The position numbers and the translations under genes are program-made. Source: Cardinalis cardinalis (lineage: Eukaryota; Chordata; Aves; Passeriformes; Cardinalidae). Taken from it: a stretch of 64,000 nucleotides of DNA. Location of the stretch: positions 183,637-247,636 of the forward strand of contig JACDOX010000226.1 in NCBI GenBank assembly GCA_014549065.1, given 5' to 3'. The notes below the pieces were generated by a model, which did not search any database, was not told where the DNA came from, and saw only the letters and a list, made by a program, of their open reading frames with translations. Each line of letters starts with the position of its first letter. The first letter of the stretch is position 1. Positions 10,901 to 22,900 of the stretch are shown here, piece by piece.

Positions 10901-13900
10901 CTCATCCCACCCAGCTGCAGCTCATGTGCCCAGTGGTGGCTCAGGACATCGCGGGCAGGGAAGGATTGACCAGCTAAAGCTCCAAGCAAAGGATTCTTAC
11001 GGGTAAAGCCACCCCTCAAACGCTCAGATGATAAATTACAGCATTTAATTAGCACCTTGCATAATTTATGACACTGTATAACCTATCTCCTGGTACTCTA
11101 AAACAACAGGCAATGCTTATAAATGTATGTTATCCAACTTCTGCACTGTCCAGAGGCTGTGAGCATCAGTCTGTACACCAGCAGTTTACATTAAGCACAG
11201 CCCTTCCCAATCCCAGGGCAATTCAAAGGCTTGAACTGATGGACTGTCCTCCAAGACACCTGGAGATGCTGCTTGATGCTTAACTGAACCTTCTCACAAG
11301 AGCAATAGAGCTTGAAAATTATCCCTAGGTCCCACTAGGGGAGAAAGNAACAGCTTTCCAAATTTATATAAAAATTTTAATTATATCAACATGGGGCTGG
11401 AAGTGTATTAGTCATGATATACTTAAATATAGAAGGGCTAAAAGCTGGCTGTGCTCCCCAGGCTGTCACATACACCCACTGCTCCTCAGGCTTGGTGGCA
11501 ACTGGAGCCAGGGGCATTTGGATTCCTTGCAAGAGGATTCACTCTACATTTTGTATACAAACAAGCAGAATATACATCAAATTGATATTTATTCTTGCTA
11601 GAAGAAATCAATTTTTATTACTGAATAATCAGAGGGTTTTTTCCCCAGAGCTTGAATTGCAGTGGGTTTGGTTGTATGGAAATCTGAATTACATTGAAAT
11701 AAATCAGCATTTTAGACTTTTTTTTTCTATAGGGTCAAACCCCTGCATACTGGATGGGGAAACCAGTCAGCTTCAATAAAGTTGACTCACGATACAAAAA
11801 CAGAATTAGTAACACAGGTAGCTATTACACTTACAAAAGCCTTTGGTATTTTTAGAATAAATAGACCCCGACATTTAAAATCCTTCAGGCAAGAGGGACT
11901 GGAAGGGGGAGAGTGGTGGAGGCTAACACCTCCTCCCTTCCTGTTCACCCCCAGCTTTGGACCAGCTTTGGCCAGCAGTGACAAGGAAAGCATGAGCAAA
12001 GGTGCCTTTAGATACTGACAAAAACTGCTTCCTGTGTTGCCTCTGTTCAAATCCTTGAGAAAAATACTTAAGCACTGTGGGATGTGACAGCCTGGGAGTT
12101 TGTTTTGTTGTTTTGGGGTTTTTTTGGTTGTTTTTTTTTTTCCCAGAAGGCAAAAAGGCAAAAGCTCTGTTAATTTGAGCTTCTCTTCTTTTATACCTTA
12201 GTTCACTACAGGTACACCTGATTGGTGATTTAATCAATATATTTCACATGATTGCCTAATTAACAAGACACCCATTTGTAAACAACCTTATGAGAAAAAC
12301 AGCAAAACAGATTGTTAAAAAACACCACCTGCAGACTGTTTTAATATTTGACTATCATTATTTATCTCCAGCTCCCTAAAGCTTCCCAGGCTGATTCATG
12401 CGAAAACTTATCCAGCTTTCTGTCTCTCTGACCAGGCTGTTATTGTATTTGTTGGGAAGTGCCCCAGTGAAGGCAGGAATGATGAATCTGACTCCATGTT
12501 CTCAGTAGGCAAAGTTATTAGTTTATAATACTGTATTATATTAAAGAACACTATATTTTAGTATAGTATAGTATTAAGAATACTATACTATACTAAAGAA
12601 TACAGAAAGGATATTTATTAAATCCTAAGAAGATAATAATGCAAACTGGTGATTCTCTCCAGAGTCCTGACACAGCTTGGCCCTGATTGGCCAAAGAGTG
12701 AAAACAGCTCACAGCAGAGTCCAATCAAGCAATCACCTGTGGGTAAACAATCTCCAAAAACATTCCACATGTGAGCACAACACAGGAGAAGCAAATGAGA
12801 TAAGAATTGTTNTCCTTTTCTCTGAGGCTTCTCAGCTTCCCAGGAGAAAAATCCTGGGCACAAAGGGATTTTTCCAGAGAATGTGAATGCCACACCCGTG
12901 GGTCCCACCCTGCCATGGACTCTCCATCAAGGGAGAAGCTTCATCCTGCAGAGCCCTGTGTCATCAGAGGGACCCACGGCTCATGCGGCTCCAGGTGTCC
13001 CAGAGGCCACCCAGCTCATCCCAGAGCCAGCCAAGTGTCACCCAGGCCCTTCGAGNGAGGACAAACACATCCGTCCCATCCACAGCAGTGCTCAACCAAA
13101 GCCATGCCACGACTGGCACACAGGAGCACCCTCCCTGCCCGTGAGCCGTGCCCGCTCACCGCTGCCCGCGGAGTCGGCGCTGGCGGGGCTGTGCTGGCGG
13201 CTGAGCAGCTCGGTGCCCGCCTTGCGCGGCTCGGCCNTCTCGGAGCAGCGCCTCTTCCAGTAGTTGAGCTCCTCCCTGTCGGCCTCCTGGCAGCGCCGCA
13301 GCACCGCCATGGAGCGCCGCGTCTTCTCCACCATCTCCATGATGCAGTTCAGGGCCTGCGGGGCAGGGGAAAGGGTCTCAGTTACAGGAATGTGTCTCTT
13401 GTTAACAGAGTGACATNATGTTCNAGATTGCAATGCAAGATGTTTTCCATTACCATCTGTATGGCAGATTATCTTTTGTCAAGTGGGCAGTTTGCCTTAT
13501 CTCTCTCTTTGAGTGACCACAATCACNNNNNNNNNNNNNNNNNNNNGGAGATGTGAGCCCAGAGGGAGGAGCCAAGCATTCCTACCCAGATATAATCCAG
13601 AGGTTTTGAGACACCAGCATGGCTTTCTCCACTGGATTCCCCAGAGGAACAGCAGCTGTCTCTTCTTCCACTGGATCTTCAGAGGAAGAATACATCCTGC
13701 TCTACAGATCTCCCTTGCTCCAACAGAACCACCCCTGACACTGCAGGAGGGCTGCAGCCACAATTCCAATGGGACTGCCACCAACACCCTGACCCACAGG
13801 GTGTCAGGTTGGGTTCTGACTCTGGCAGTGTTGGTTTAGTTTACTGCATTGTTTATTTTATCCTTTTTTTTTCTTCCCTATTAAAGAACTGTTATTTCCT

Positions 13901-16900
13901 GCTCCCATATTTTTGCCTGAGTCCCCCTTAATTTAACATTTATAGCAGTTCAGAGAGGTGGGGAGGGTTTACATTCTCCATCTCAGGGGAGGCTCCTGCC
14001 TTCCTTAGCAGACTCCTGTCTTTCCAAACTAAGACACAAAACTATCCTTCGTGCCCTTAAAAAGGAAATAAGGCCAGAAGTTTCTCTCCTCAATGAGGTG
14101 ACAAGGCATCTCATAAGATCTAGGGAACTTCACCTCCAACTTAAGGATAGTGAATTGGACAGGAGCCAAAAAGTCCTGCCTGAGCAATTACAGATATAAT
14201 ACTAGAATATAGATAAATACTAGAAATAGGAGAGATAAAATAATACTAGAAAAATAAGAGAACAAAGAAACTAATGGCTTTTGTGAGGTGTTTTACCAGG
14301 GGCAGGAGGGCCCCTTGCACCTAGATTGTTTTTTTCTCTGTAAAGAGTTTTGTTATTTTGCCTTTTATTAAAACCTTTTTGTTTCCAACACTACCACAGA
14401 AGCCATCCTGCTGATTTTATGCCTTCTAAGGTAGCTGAGCTATCTTGGGTGTGAAATATATCTCCAAGAGCTTATGAGACCTGGCTCNAAGAGAATCATA
14501 TTTCAATCATCACAGGTTTCGCTGTGGAGGGACCATACCAGGCAGATGAGACAAGAGTGAGGTGGTTTCCCAGGAATTGGGATGGTGTCATGCCCAAGGG
14601 CACAGCACTAGGTAGGGTCACCACAAGAGGTAGCTCAACACTCCAGGACATGCTCCTAAAAGTGGAGAGGAAAACCCCACCACTTTCCTANAGGATTTGG
14701 TTATGATCCTGGTGTCAGTGCTGCAGAGTCACAGTCCAACTCCAAATACTCAGCTACAGGGCCTCTGCTCCACCCCAACACCATCCCCTCAAAAAAACCC
14801 ATTCGCTTTAAACCGTGAGGTCTCTGCATTTATGATCAAAGCTGAGTTTTAATCCCATCTCTTTGATGGAAACAGCAGTGAAGTGCCTGGAGGANCTGCC
14901 TTGCTCAGAAGGAAAAAGCTCAGCATAAAATCTGCCAGAAGCACCAGGTCTTGCTGTTGGTGCTTTTTTTGGTCCATAAAAGGCTAGCACCTCAGGGAAA
15001 AAAAGTCTTAAAATACAGTAATGATAGGTTTGCTCATTTTGTAAGTCCATATCCTGACTGCACTTAGTGCATCTGTGCACTTGTGCTGGCCAGGGCTGGG
15101 GCAGAAAAGATCCCAGTGGGGATAAAGCTGAGTTGGGTTGCTGAGCCAGCCATGGCAGCACCTGGCCATGCTCTGCAGGAGAAGCTCCCCAGCTCTAGAC
15201 ACTTCAGCCATGCCAATTTTAGTCTCCACTGACCACAGGCAGAGAAAACCTGCCAGGAAAGAGCTACAGCTCCTCTCAGCCCTCCCCACCATCCACCTGC
15301 TGCTTGTGGTGGCTTGTTCCTCCACCAGCCACCAGGAGAGCCTGGCTATGGTATCAACAAGGAAATCACCAACTGGAGCAGGTGGAACACTGGGTTGCTG
15401 CCTCCCACAGCCCCTGCAGCTCCTTACATGATCGAGATGCTTCCACTCATCCGCCCACTCCCTCTCTGTCAGGCGGTGATCCACCAGCTCGTCCTGGTAG
15501 CCTCCATTCAACCCTGCAACAACACACAGCCACAGGGGGATTAGATGGACCAGTGGAGAGAGAAGTGGCCCCAAAGCAAGAATAAAGAGCTCTATTTCCA
15601 GCTCCACATAGCTGGGATTTTAAAACACATCTCCAGGTGGCAGCTCTACAGGGGTAATTCCATGCTGGTGCTTTTTTATCCCTGTCTGCTTCACTGTCTG
15701 AGAAGTGCTACAATCCACTTGTGGCTCCAGCTCTGNCCTGCTTGTGGAGCTGGTTCTCCTNTTATAAACCCACAGCAGCTCAGAGCCTGTGATTCAGGCT
15801 GTTGTGTTGGAAAAACATCATGCACCTCCCACACATCCCTTGGAGAAACAGGGCAGGGGGTCAATCTCTACTCTCCTGCTTTGGAGATCTTGGAAAAGTT
15901 AATTTCTATTTCCTTGTCCTCTCTTCCTGCCTGCTGGGTTGGCTATACTCAANTCACACACTAAGTCCTTCCTCCAGCCTTCATACAGGGAAATACAAAC
16001 ACTCAATCCTCCTGTTTGTAACTTCCCAAGGTGAGCAGTTTCCTCTGAACTTCCTGCAAAGACTCAGCTGTGAGGATATGCCCAGCATCAACCATCTTTG
16101 GTACGAGTGGCCAAGCAAAGACCAACTTCAAAGCTCAACCAGGACCCCTCCAGGCTCTCACCAAGCCCGCCGTGCCTGTCCCGAATCTCTCTGTGCTCCA
16201 ACATCTTGCTGGGGTCCCTGTAGAGGTGGGAGGTGGCAATATCTTCCAAGGTGTAGTGCTGGAGGGGTGGNGGGGTGGGGTGGAACTGCCCGCTGGGGTT
16301 CATCAGGGGGATGGTGAGGGCAGGGCTGTGCCGGGGCGCGGGGCTGATGGTGCAAACCCTNTTGGCCGGAGGCTCTGTCGGCAGCGGCTCCCTCTCAAAG
16401 CTGCTGTCTTCCCTCCTGCAATCACACCAGCAGAGACAGGCATTCCTTAGCATCNCATACATGTACTCAGAAAGATGCAGACTTGGAATCAGCAGGGTTT
16501 GGGCAGCAAGGATTTTACCACGGGGTAAATGCAGAGAGCTCAAACAAATGCGCTCAATTTGTGAGGCGACGCACAAAGTGACCCTGTCAAAGAAAAGGGT
16601 TCAGGATGCCTGAGTGTTGTGATTCATCTCTCTGAGCATGACCAAATTAAAATTTCACAGTTTTTATAAATTTGAGGCATGCTCCACATAATTGCATAAC
16701 AACTTTTATCTTGGAATAAAACGTGGTGAAAATGAAGCGCATCCTTCCCAGCCCTGCCAATGCCTCCGCTCNTTGCCTTGGGGGTGGGAAACTGCTCAGC
16801 TCTCTGGCTCAGGCTTTTCAGTGCTACCCAAAAGTCCCTCTGGGACACACTCTGCCTGAAAGAGGAACCCAATCTGAATTCACAGTGCAGTAGGAGCAGT

Positions 16901-19897
16901 CACTGAAGTCTCAAAACAGCCAGAATTGTTGTTGGGAGCGATAAGATCCTGGATGCTGCTTAAANCTTTGTCAGCAGCAAAGATAAAACAAAAGTCACGA
17001 CTTCAACAACTGAGCAGAGTGACAAAAGCTGTTTGTCACCTGTCTGGACTGTGCCTCTTGCCATTGCCATTGACCTCGATGAGCAGCTCNGAGGAGTCAG
17101 CAGGAGATGTGGTGTTGGTGTTGAGCAGGATGTGCTCGTGCTGGGCCAGGTACTGGGAGGGCGTTTGCTTGGCAGCGCGGGCACAGTGCAGCAGCTCCCG
17201 CTGCAGCAGAGGGAGGTTGGCCTGGAAAACAAGCACAGGGCTGGGTTACAGCAGCTGTTCCAAAAGGTTTGGCTTTTATTAATAGCTNGGAGCAGTAACA
17301 CCTGTGACCCATGACCCCCACTCAGGATCCCCCAAGCTCCTGGTGTCTGCACTGGCAGATTTAGCTGTATTTTCCCAGGAGCCTGATGTTGGTGGACCCA
17401 AAATCCAAGTGTTACAGGAAGCACTGTGTGCTTCCAGCATCTAGTTACCCAGAGGTGTTGTGGAATCCCCATCCCTGGATGTGCTCAAGGCAAGGTTGGA
17501 CAGGGCTTGGAGGAACCTGGTCTAGTGGAAGGTGTCCCTGCTCATAGCAGGGGGCTGGAATGAGATGAGCTTTAAGGTCTCTTCCAAGCCAAACCACTCT
17601 GTGATTCTGTGATTTAACCATCCCAGACAGACTCCGTGTGCCAGCACTTCAAACACTCTAGATCTGAACATTTGCAAATAAGATTATAGGCTCAGAAGCT
17701 GCCACATGGAGCTTGGTTTGCCTCCTTTATCTCCAGCACACAAGCAGACATATGTGGCACACAGCACAACGTCAGCCAGTCCCACACGGCCAGCNCTGTG
17801 CAGCCTGTCTTGGGCTCCAGCAGAATTGCAGTGGTGCTTGCAAGGAGAGCTCTCNCAGCAATGTCACAGTGCCAAGAGGCACAGGCAGGCACACAGAGTG
17901 GCAGCAAGCCCCAGCAGCTCCCTGTCACCTTCAGGAAGGGGATCACAAATGGCCGCAGGGGGAAGTTGGTCGCCTCTTGCAGCTTGCAGTGAAATTCCTC
18001 GATTGTCACCGTTGAGTTCTGAGAAAAGAAATTAAGAAATGAAATGGTAATTTGTTCTTATTTTTAGACATGTGGGAAATGGCTCCAAATGAACAGAACT
18101 GGGGGGGAGACAGCATCTGCTGCTCCAGGACTGACAGTGTTTGCATTGGATCCTGCGGGATGCAGCCAGCAAGGCTCAGGCCAGCGGAGCAGGAATGCTG
18201 CACTAGGAGAGAGGGGTGGGAACTGCCTGGCTCAGCACTCCCCCAGCTCCAGAGTGGGAGGCAGAGGCTGACTCCAGGGCAGCAGGACCCAGCTGGCATC
18301 TACTGCATGCTGGGGCAGGCTGTGCAGAGTCAGACTTTGATCCCAGCTGCTCAGAACTGCACACCTTCCTCCCCTTCAGTTCTCCTCATCTAACCTANCC
18401 ATGGAGTCTCAGCAGCTTTCTGTTCACTGTGGTCCTCTCCTGGTCCAGCCCTGCCTCCCCTGGGGCTGCTCAGGCTGGGGAATGCCTGGGACAGCAGCAT
18501 TTAATAATCTGCACATACAAAACTCANCCCTGCAGCAATAAGCACAATCTAGGGTGAAAACAACAGCCAAAGGGACCTGGACAGCTCCTTCCCTCTCCAA
18601 AAGGGTAGGCTAAAATAGTACCCTACACCCATGGAATGAAATATGCTATATAAATGCAGCAGCAGCATTTGACATACAGTGCTTAAGCCCTGGGAGTGAC
18701 CCAGCGGACATGGACAGACTCAGGTTTGCCTTGGNAACAGAAATGCTCCAGGCTGCTGCAGTCTACCTCCCTTCAGGGCTAAGNCTCAAAATAAAATGTG
18801 CCAAAAAGCAGAGATCAGTGCAGAAGCCCCATGGGACCNCAGCTGTCCACGGCTCCAGAGCCTCAGTCCAAAGCCACAGAATGGGTTGGGTTGGAAGTGT
18901 CCTTAAAGGCCATCTCATTCCAGCCCTGCCATGGCAGGGACACCTTTCACTGTCCCAGGGTGCTCCCAGCCCTGTCCAGCCTGGCCCTGGGCACTGCCAG
19001 GGATCCAGGGGCAGCCCCAGCTGCTCTGGGCACCCTGTGCCAGGGCCTCCCCACCCTCACATGGAAGAATTTCTTCCTAAGATGCAATCCAAACCTCCTC
19101 TTTTTCAGTTTAAAGCCATTCCCCCTTGTCCTGTCACTCCATGGCTTTGTAAAGCACGTGCAGTTTCATGTCTAATGCACTGGACAGCATTTCTCCCAGC
19201 TGCTCTTTATAAATGCAAACACTGGATACAATTCTGCAGCAAGACCTGTCCGTTTGGGTTTGAAGGGTGTTCTCATGGCAGGGGCTAGGAATGANATGAT
19301 CTTTAAGGTCCCAAATCAAACCATTCTGTGATTCCATGATTTACAGAAAGGCTTTGTCCAATTCCTTCCAGCTTTCCTTAAGTTTAGCTGCACACAATCT
19401 CGTGCCTAAGCCACTGGACCAACAGCTTTTTGAAACACAGCACAGATAAAATAAATCATTCATTTTCTGAGGAAGCACAAACNTAAGAGTCTGGCTCAGC
19501 AAAGATGCAAACAAACACTGTGTGCCAGGACCTGGGAGAAGGCAGCCTGGGATGGTGCAGGACTCACCACGAGTGCCAGGACGAGGGTGCGGACCTTCTC
19601 CCCGATCTCTGGTGAGATGTCATTCCCAAACTGCTGCAGGGTGGTGAGGAAACGCTTCAGCTTGCTCAGCTGCCGGGCTCCACACGTGGCTGGGAGCTGC
19701 TGGTTGGTCAGTGAGGAGGAGGAGGATGAGGAAGGGCCGTTGCTGAACCTCTGGGGTGGGGACGGGGCCCCGTTCAGTGTCGGGGGGGAATGGTTGATTC
19801 CGTTGGGCACTGCAAAGGGGAGACAGAAGCCATGCTGAGCACCAGGTGGGCACATCCCTGTGCCCTGCTGCTGAAGTGGATCCATCCTCCAGCCAGG

Positions 19898-19933
<36 letters not shown>

Positions 19934-22900
19934 AGGGGCAGCTCAGGTGGCTCCACCTCACCCAAGGAGGGCTGGCAGAGCCTGCCCTGTGCCTGTCATC
20001 CCTCCCTGGGGATTTATAGGGAGTTTCACAAACACAGTTGTTTTTTTCCAAACTGGTCCCATCTGCAACTTTGCCTCCTGTAAGTGGTGAGCATGTTGAA
20101 ACAGACTGAAGGGCTGGAAGTTTGGGAACTCAGCAAGGGATTAGGATAAATTGTTGACATCCCCACGCTGTGGTTGTGCAATGTTGAGCCCTGTCTGATG
20201 AGCAGCTGTGCACTGGGGCCCCAGCTTGGTATAAACCCAGAATTTCAGAGTGAAAAGCACATCACTGGAAATAGAGTCATAGCTGATCCACAGGGCTTAT
20301 CCTTAAAAACCCAGCCCTGAATCCCTTATGGATTTAACTGCTGAAAAGGGGGCCACAAGGTATAAAAAACATTTCAAGGGATGGTGTTCAGAGAAGCCCT
20401 GAAACCACCTGGCAGAGCTGCCCCTTGCCTGTGGGAGGAGCAGAAACTTGTGAGAAAAGATGCCAAAATTTCTGCTGCAGCTTCAAGAGGATCATACCAA
20501 ATCCTGATGAACTCAGTGAGGGGTTTTTCAGAGAAGACAGGAGGTACTTGAACAGTTAAACCACTCTGGGGCATGCCAGGGTTGGAGGCTGGAAATGCTC
20601 CATACACCTGGACCTTCGTGGTAAGCACAGGAGGGAAACTTAACCAGAGTCAGTTAAGATGCAAGGAAAGATAAGGGCTACAGAGACCAACAAAGGTGGT
20701 TCCTGCCAGCCAAGGGGTGACAGCCCTCACAGACAGATGATGAGANAAAGGTGAAGGCCAGCACTGAGAGGATGGAGGTACAAAGGCAATGTGAGCTCAT
20801 CCCTTTTGTCATGGAGCAAAGCAACCTGAAAAACTCCTGAAAAACTGCTTTTCACACCCACTCCCAAAGCAGCAAAGCAACAGGGACGTCAGGATGTACC
20901 CACAGGTACAGCTCCACTGAGTACACCAGAGCTGTGTGAAAAGCAAAGCCTTTCTGGTAATTACTCCTAAAGGCCTTTATTTCACTGTAAAAGGGTTACA
21001 GATAGGGTGAAGCTGCCAAGAGAAGCTCCTCTCAAACAGCAAAGGCTGTGCAGCTCCGTGCTCTCCAGCGGCCACAACCGAGGCGCTTTCCCCCTTCTCT
21101 ATTTCACTTCCTCTTATTCTTTCAGATGAAAGCCTGGGGAGAGCANCGGGCTCTATTTATACCTCAGGAGAAAGAGGGGTTGTGAGACACCCCTGGGGCT
21201 GTGGGGGACCCTGGGGAGAGGCTGCCAAGGAGGGAGCAGGGGATGCTGGTGGATGGGGGATGCCGTTAGACACGGCCCCGTAACCGCGCTCTGCGTTTCT
21301 GGGCTCAGCCCTCCTGACCCTCTGCCAACGGCACCACCGCAGGGCAGCTGGCACTTATNTGATCCTGCACACCACCAGGACCTGCTCCACCACACACCAC
21401 ACAGCAGGGCTGGCTTCTTGACTTCCAGGTGAGAGCACAGCGCTGCAGCAAGCGAGGCAGTGTACCCAGACCAGTGGGATTGCTGGCTTGATAAATGGAT
21501 GGTATCATCCCAGGATGATAAAATTCCTGGGAACAAAGTCATCATCTAAGGTTACTCTTAAATCCTGCCTTAGGTCCTACATAGTCAAAGGTGTTAGTGA
21601 TCCACAGGCAGGCATGGCTTTGTTCCATCTGCTCCACCTCACCCNCCCAAGCCAGGGCAGGTCACACACCCCCAACTGAGTGACCAAGACCCTCTGGTGC
21701 AACTGAGAAATGAAAAAGCAAGAATGAACTTCACCATAGGTCACATCTCTCATGTGTCTTGGAAAGAGGCAATTAAGTCATCTGCAATCAGCAGATTCAG
21801 GCTTCTTGGCCCTTAACAGCGTGCCAAGCATTCTCATTGGAAAAATTAATTTCTGTCACTTTGCTAATGGTCTTTTTCTGCCTGAGCAAAAGGAGAGCCA
21901 TTAAAAACGCCTGAGCACATAAAGATGGGGACAATGTGTCTGGCGGGATAACCCAGTGATTAGTGCTGCTGCCAGCACATCACAGTGTGTCCTCCAGGAG
22001 GCTGGGCTGGAAATCTCCAAATCCCAGTGCCAGCACGGAACTCTGAGATAGCCCAGACACTGTCATGGACAGCACAGNAACATAGAACCAGCTAGGGAAC
22101 ACTCTGTGCAGGGAAAAGGGGTGAGGAGAGCATGGAAAAGATGTACATGCCATGTGTGGGGGTCAGATAACTCCATGNCCAACAAAGTAAAGCAGCTTTG
22201 CTCCGGAACAATGCCTTTAAAAAGCCAACATTTAAGCCATTTAATGTCTAAAGAAGGAAAAAAAAGGACCCTTTTTAAGCTGTTAGAAAAGGCTGAAGGT
22301 CCTTTCCATCCATGGAGTCACCTCTGAGCAACACTCAGCTGGAAGAAGTGGGTGCAAGGCTGTGCTATGGCTGGGCAGGATCAGGACTGACTGTGGCTTA
22401 ATAGGAAAGATTATAAAGAGAAGATGGAAAAAAGAGAATCTGGATGGACAGCAAGGAATTTTCAAGGCTGGGAAATTAAAAAAATGAAAAACTTTCTAAT
22501 CTCAGCTGCAGGAATGCTGCCTGCAAAGTGAGATACAGCAGAGTGGGAATTAACTCCTCCAAAAGATAAAGAGGAAAGCCCAGCTCTTGGCTCGCTTGAA
22601 GCTGACCTGATAAAAGATTCAATTTCTTAAGGAGTTTATGGTGGAAATCAAGGCTGCACCTGCAAAGAGAAAGACTCAAGGCAGCACCAGGAGCAAGGCA
22701 GGAGCAGGCAGGGGGGCAAAGGGGGATTACACAGCCTGTTTTATGTCCTGCAAGCACTACAGAACTGCAGGAAAGCCCCGCCCCCCACACAGCCAGGCAG
22801 CATCACCCGCCGTGCCCTGGCTCATGGCTGGGACACCCCAGTGAGTTCTAGGAGCAGAACCTTCCCTGCTGGCTGGAGCAGGTCCCAGGACAAGCAGCAC

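Larger units (their letters stand above)
10864..13159 (-). other. CBFA2T2: CBFA2T2 intron with an LTR insertion
   Basis: A 2.3-kb intron. The right-hand part (about 12439-12894) is an ERV LTR. The remainder (11050-12400) is AT-rich unique sequence with T- and A-tracts. No exon was recognised. Confidence 0.75.
13356..15427 (-). other. CBFA2T2: CBFA2T2 intron with LTR material
   Basis: A 2.1-kb intron splitting the NHR2 domain. About half is repeat-derived: an LTR at about 13400-14036 and a second LTR-like block at about 14040-14500. The remainder (14500-15427) is unique sequence without an exon. Confidence 0.7.

Noticed and set aside
19774..20051. Ala/Ser homopolymer proteins over the (CTG)11 tract
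   Set aside because: The tract is intronic. The CBFA2T2 acceptor at 19810 lies between it and the coding exon.
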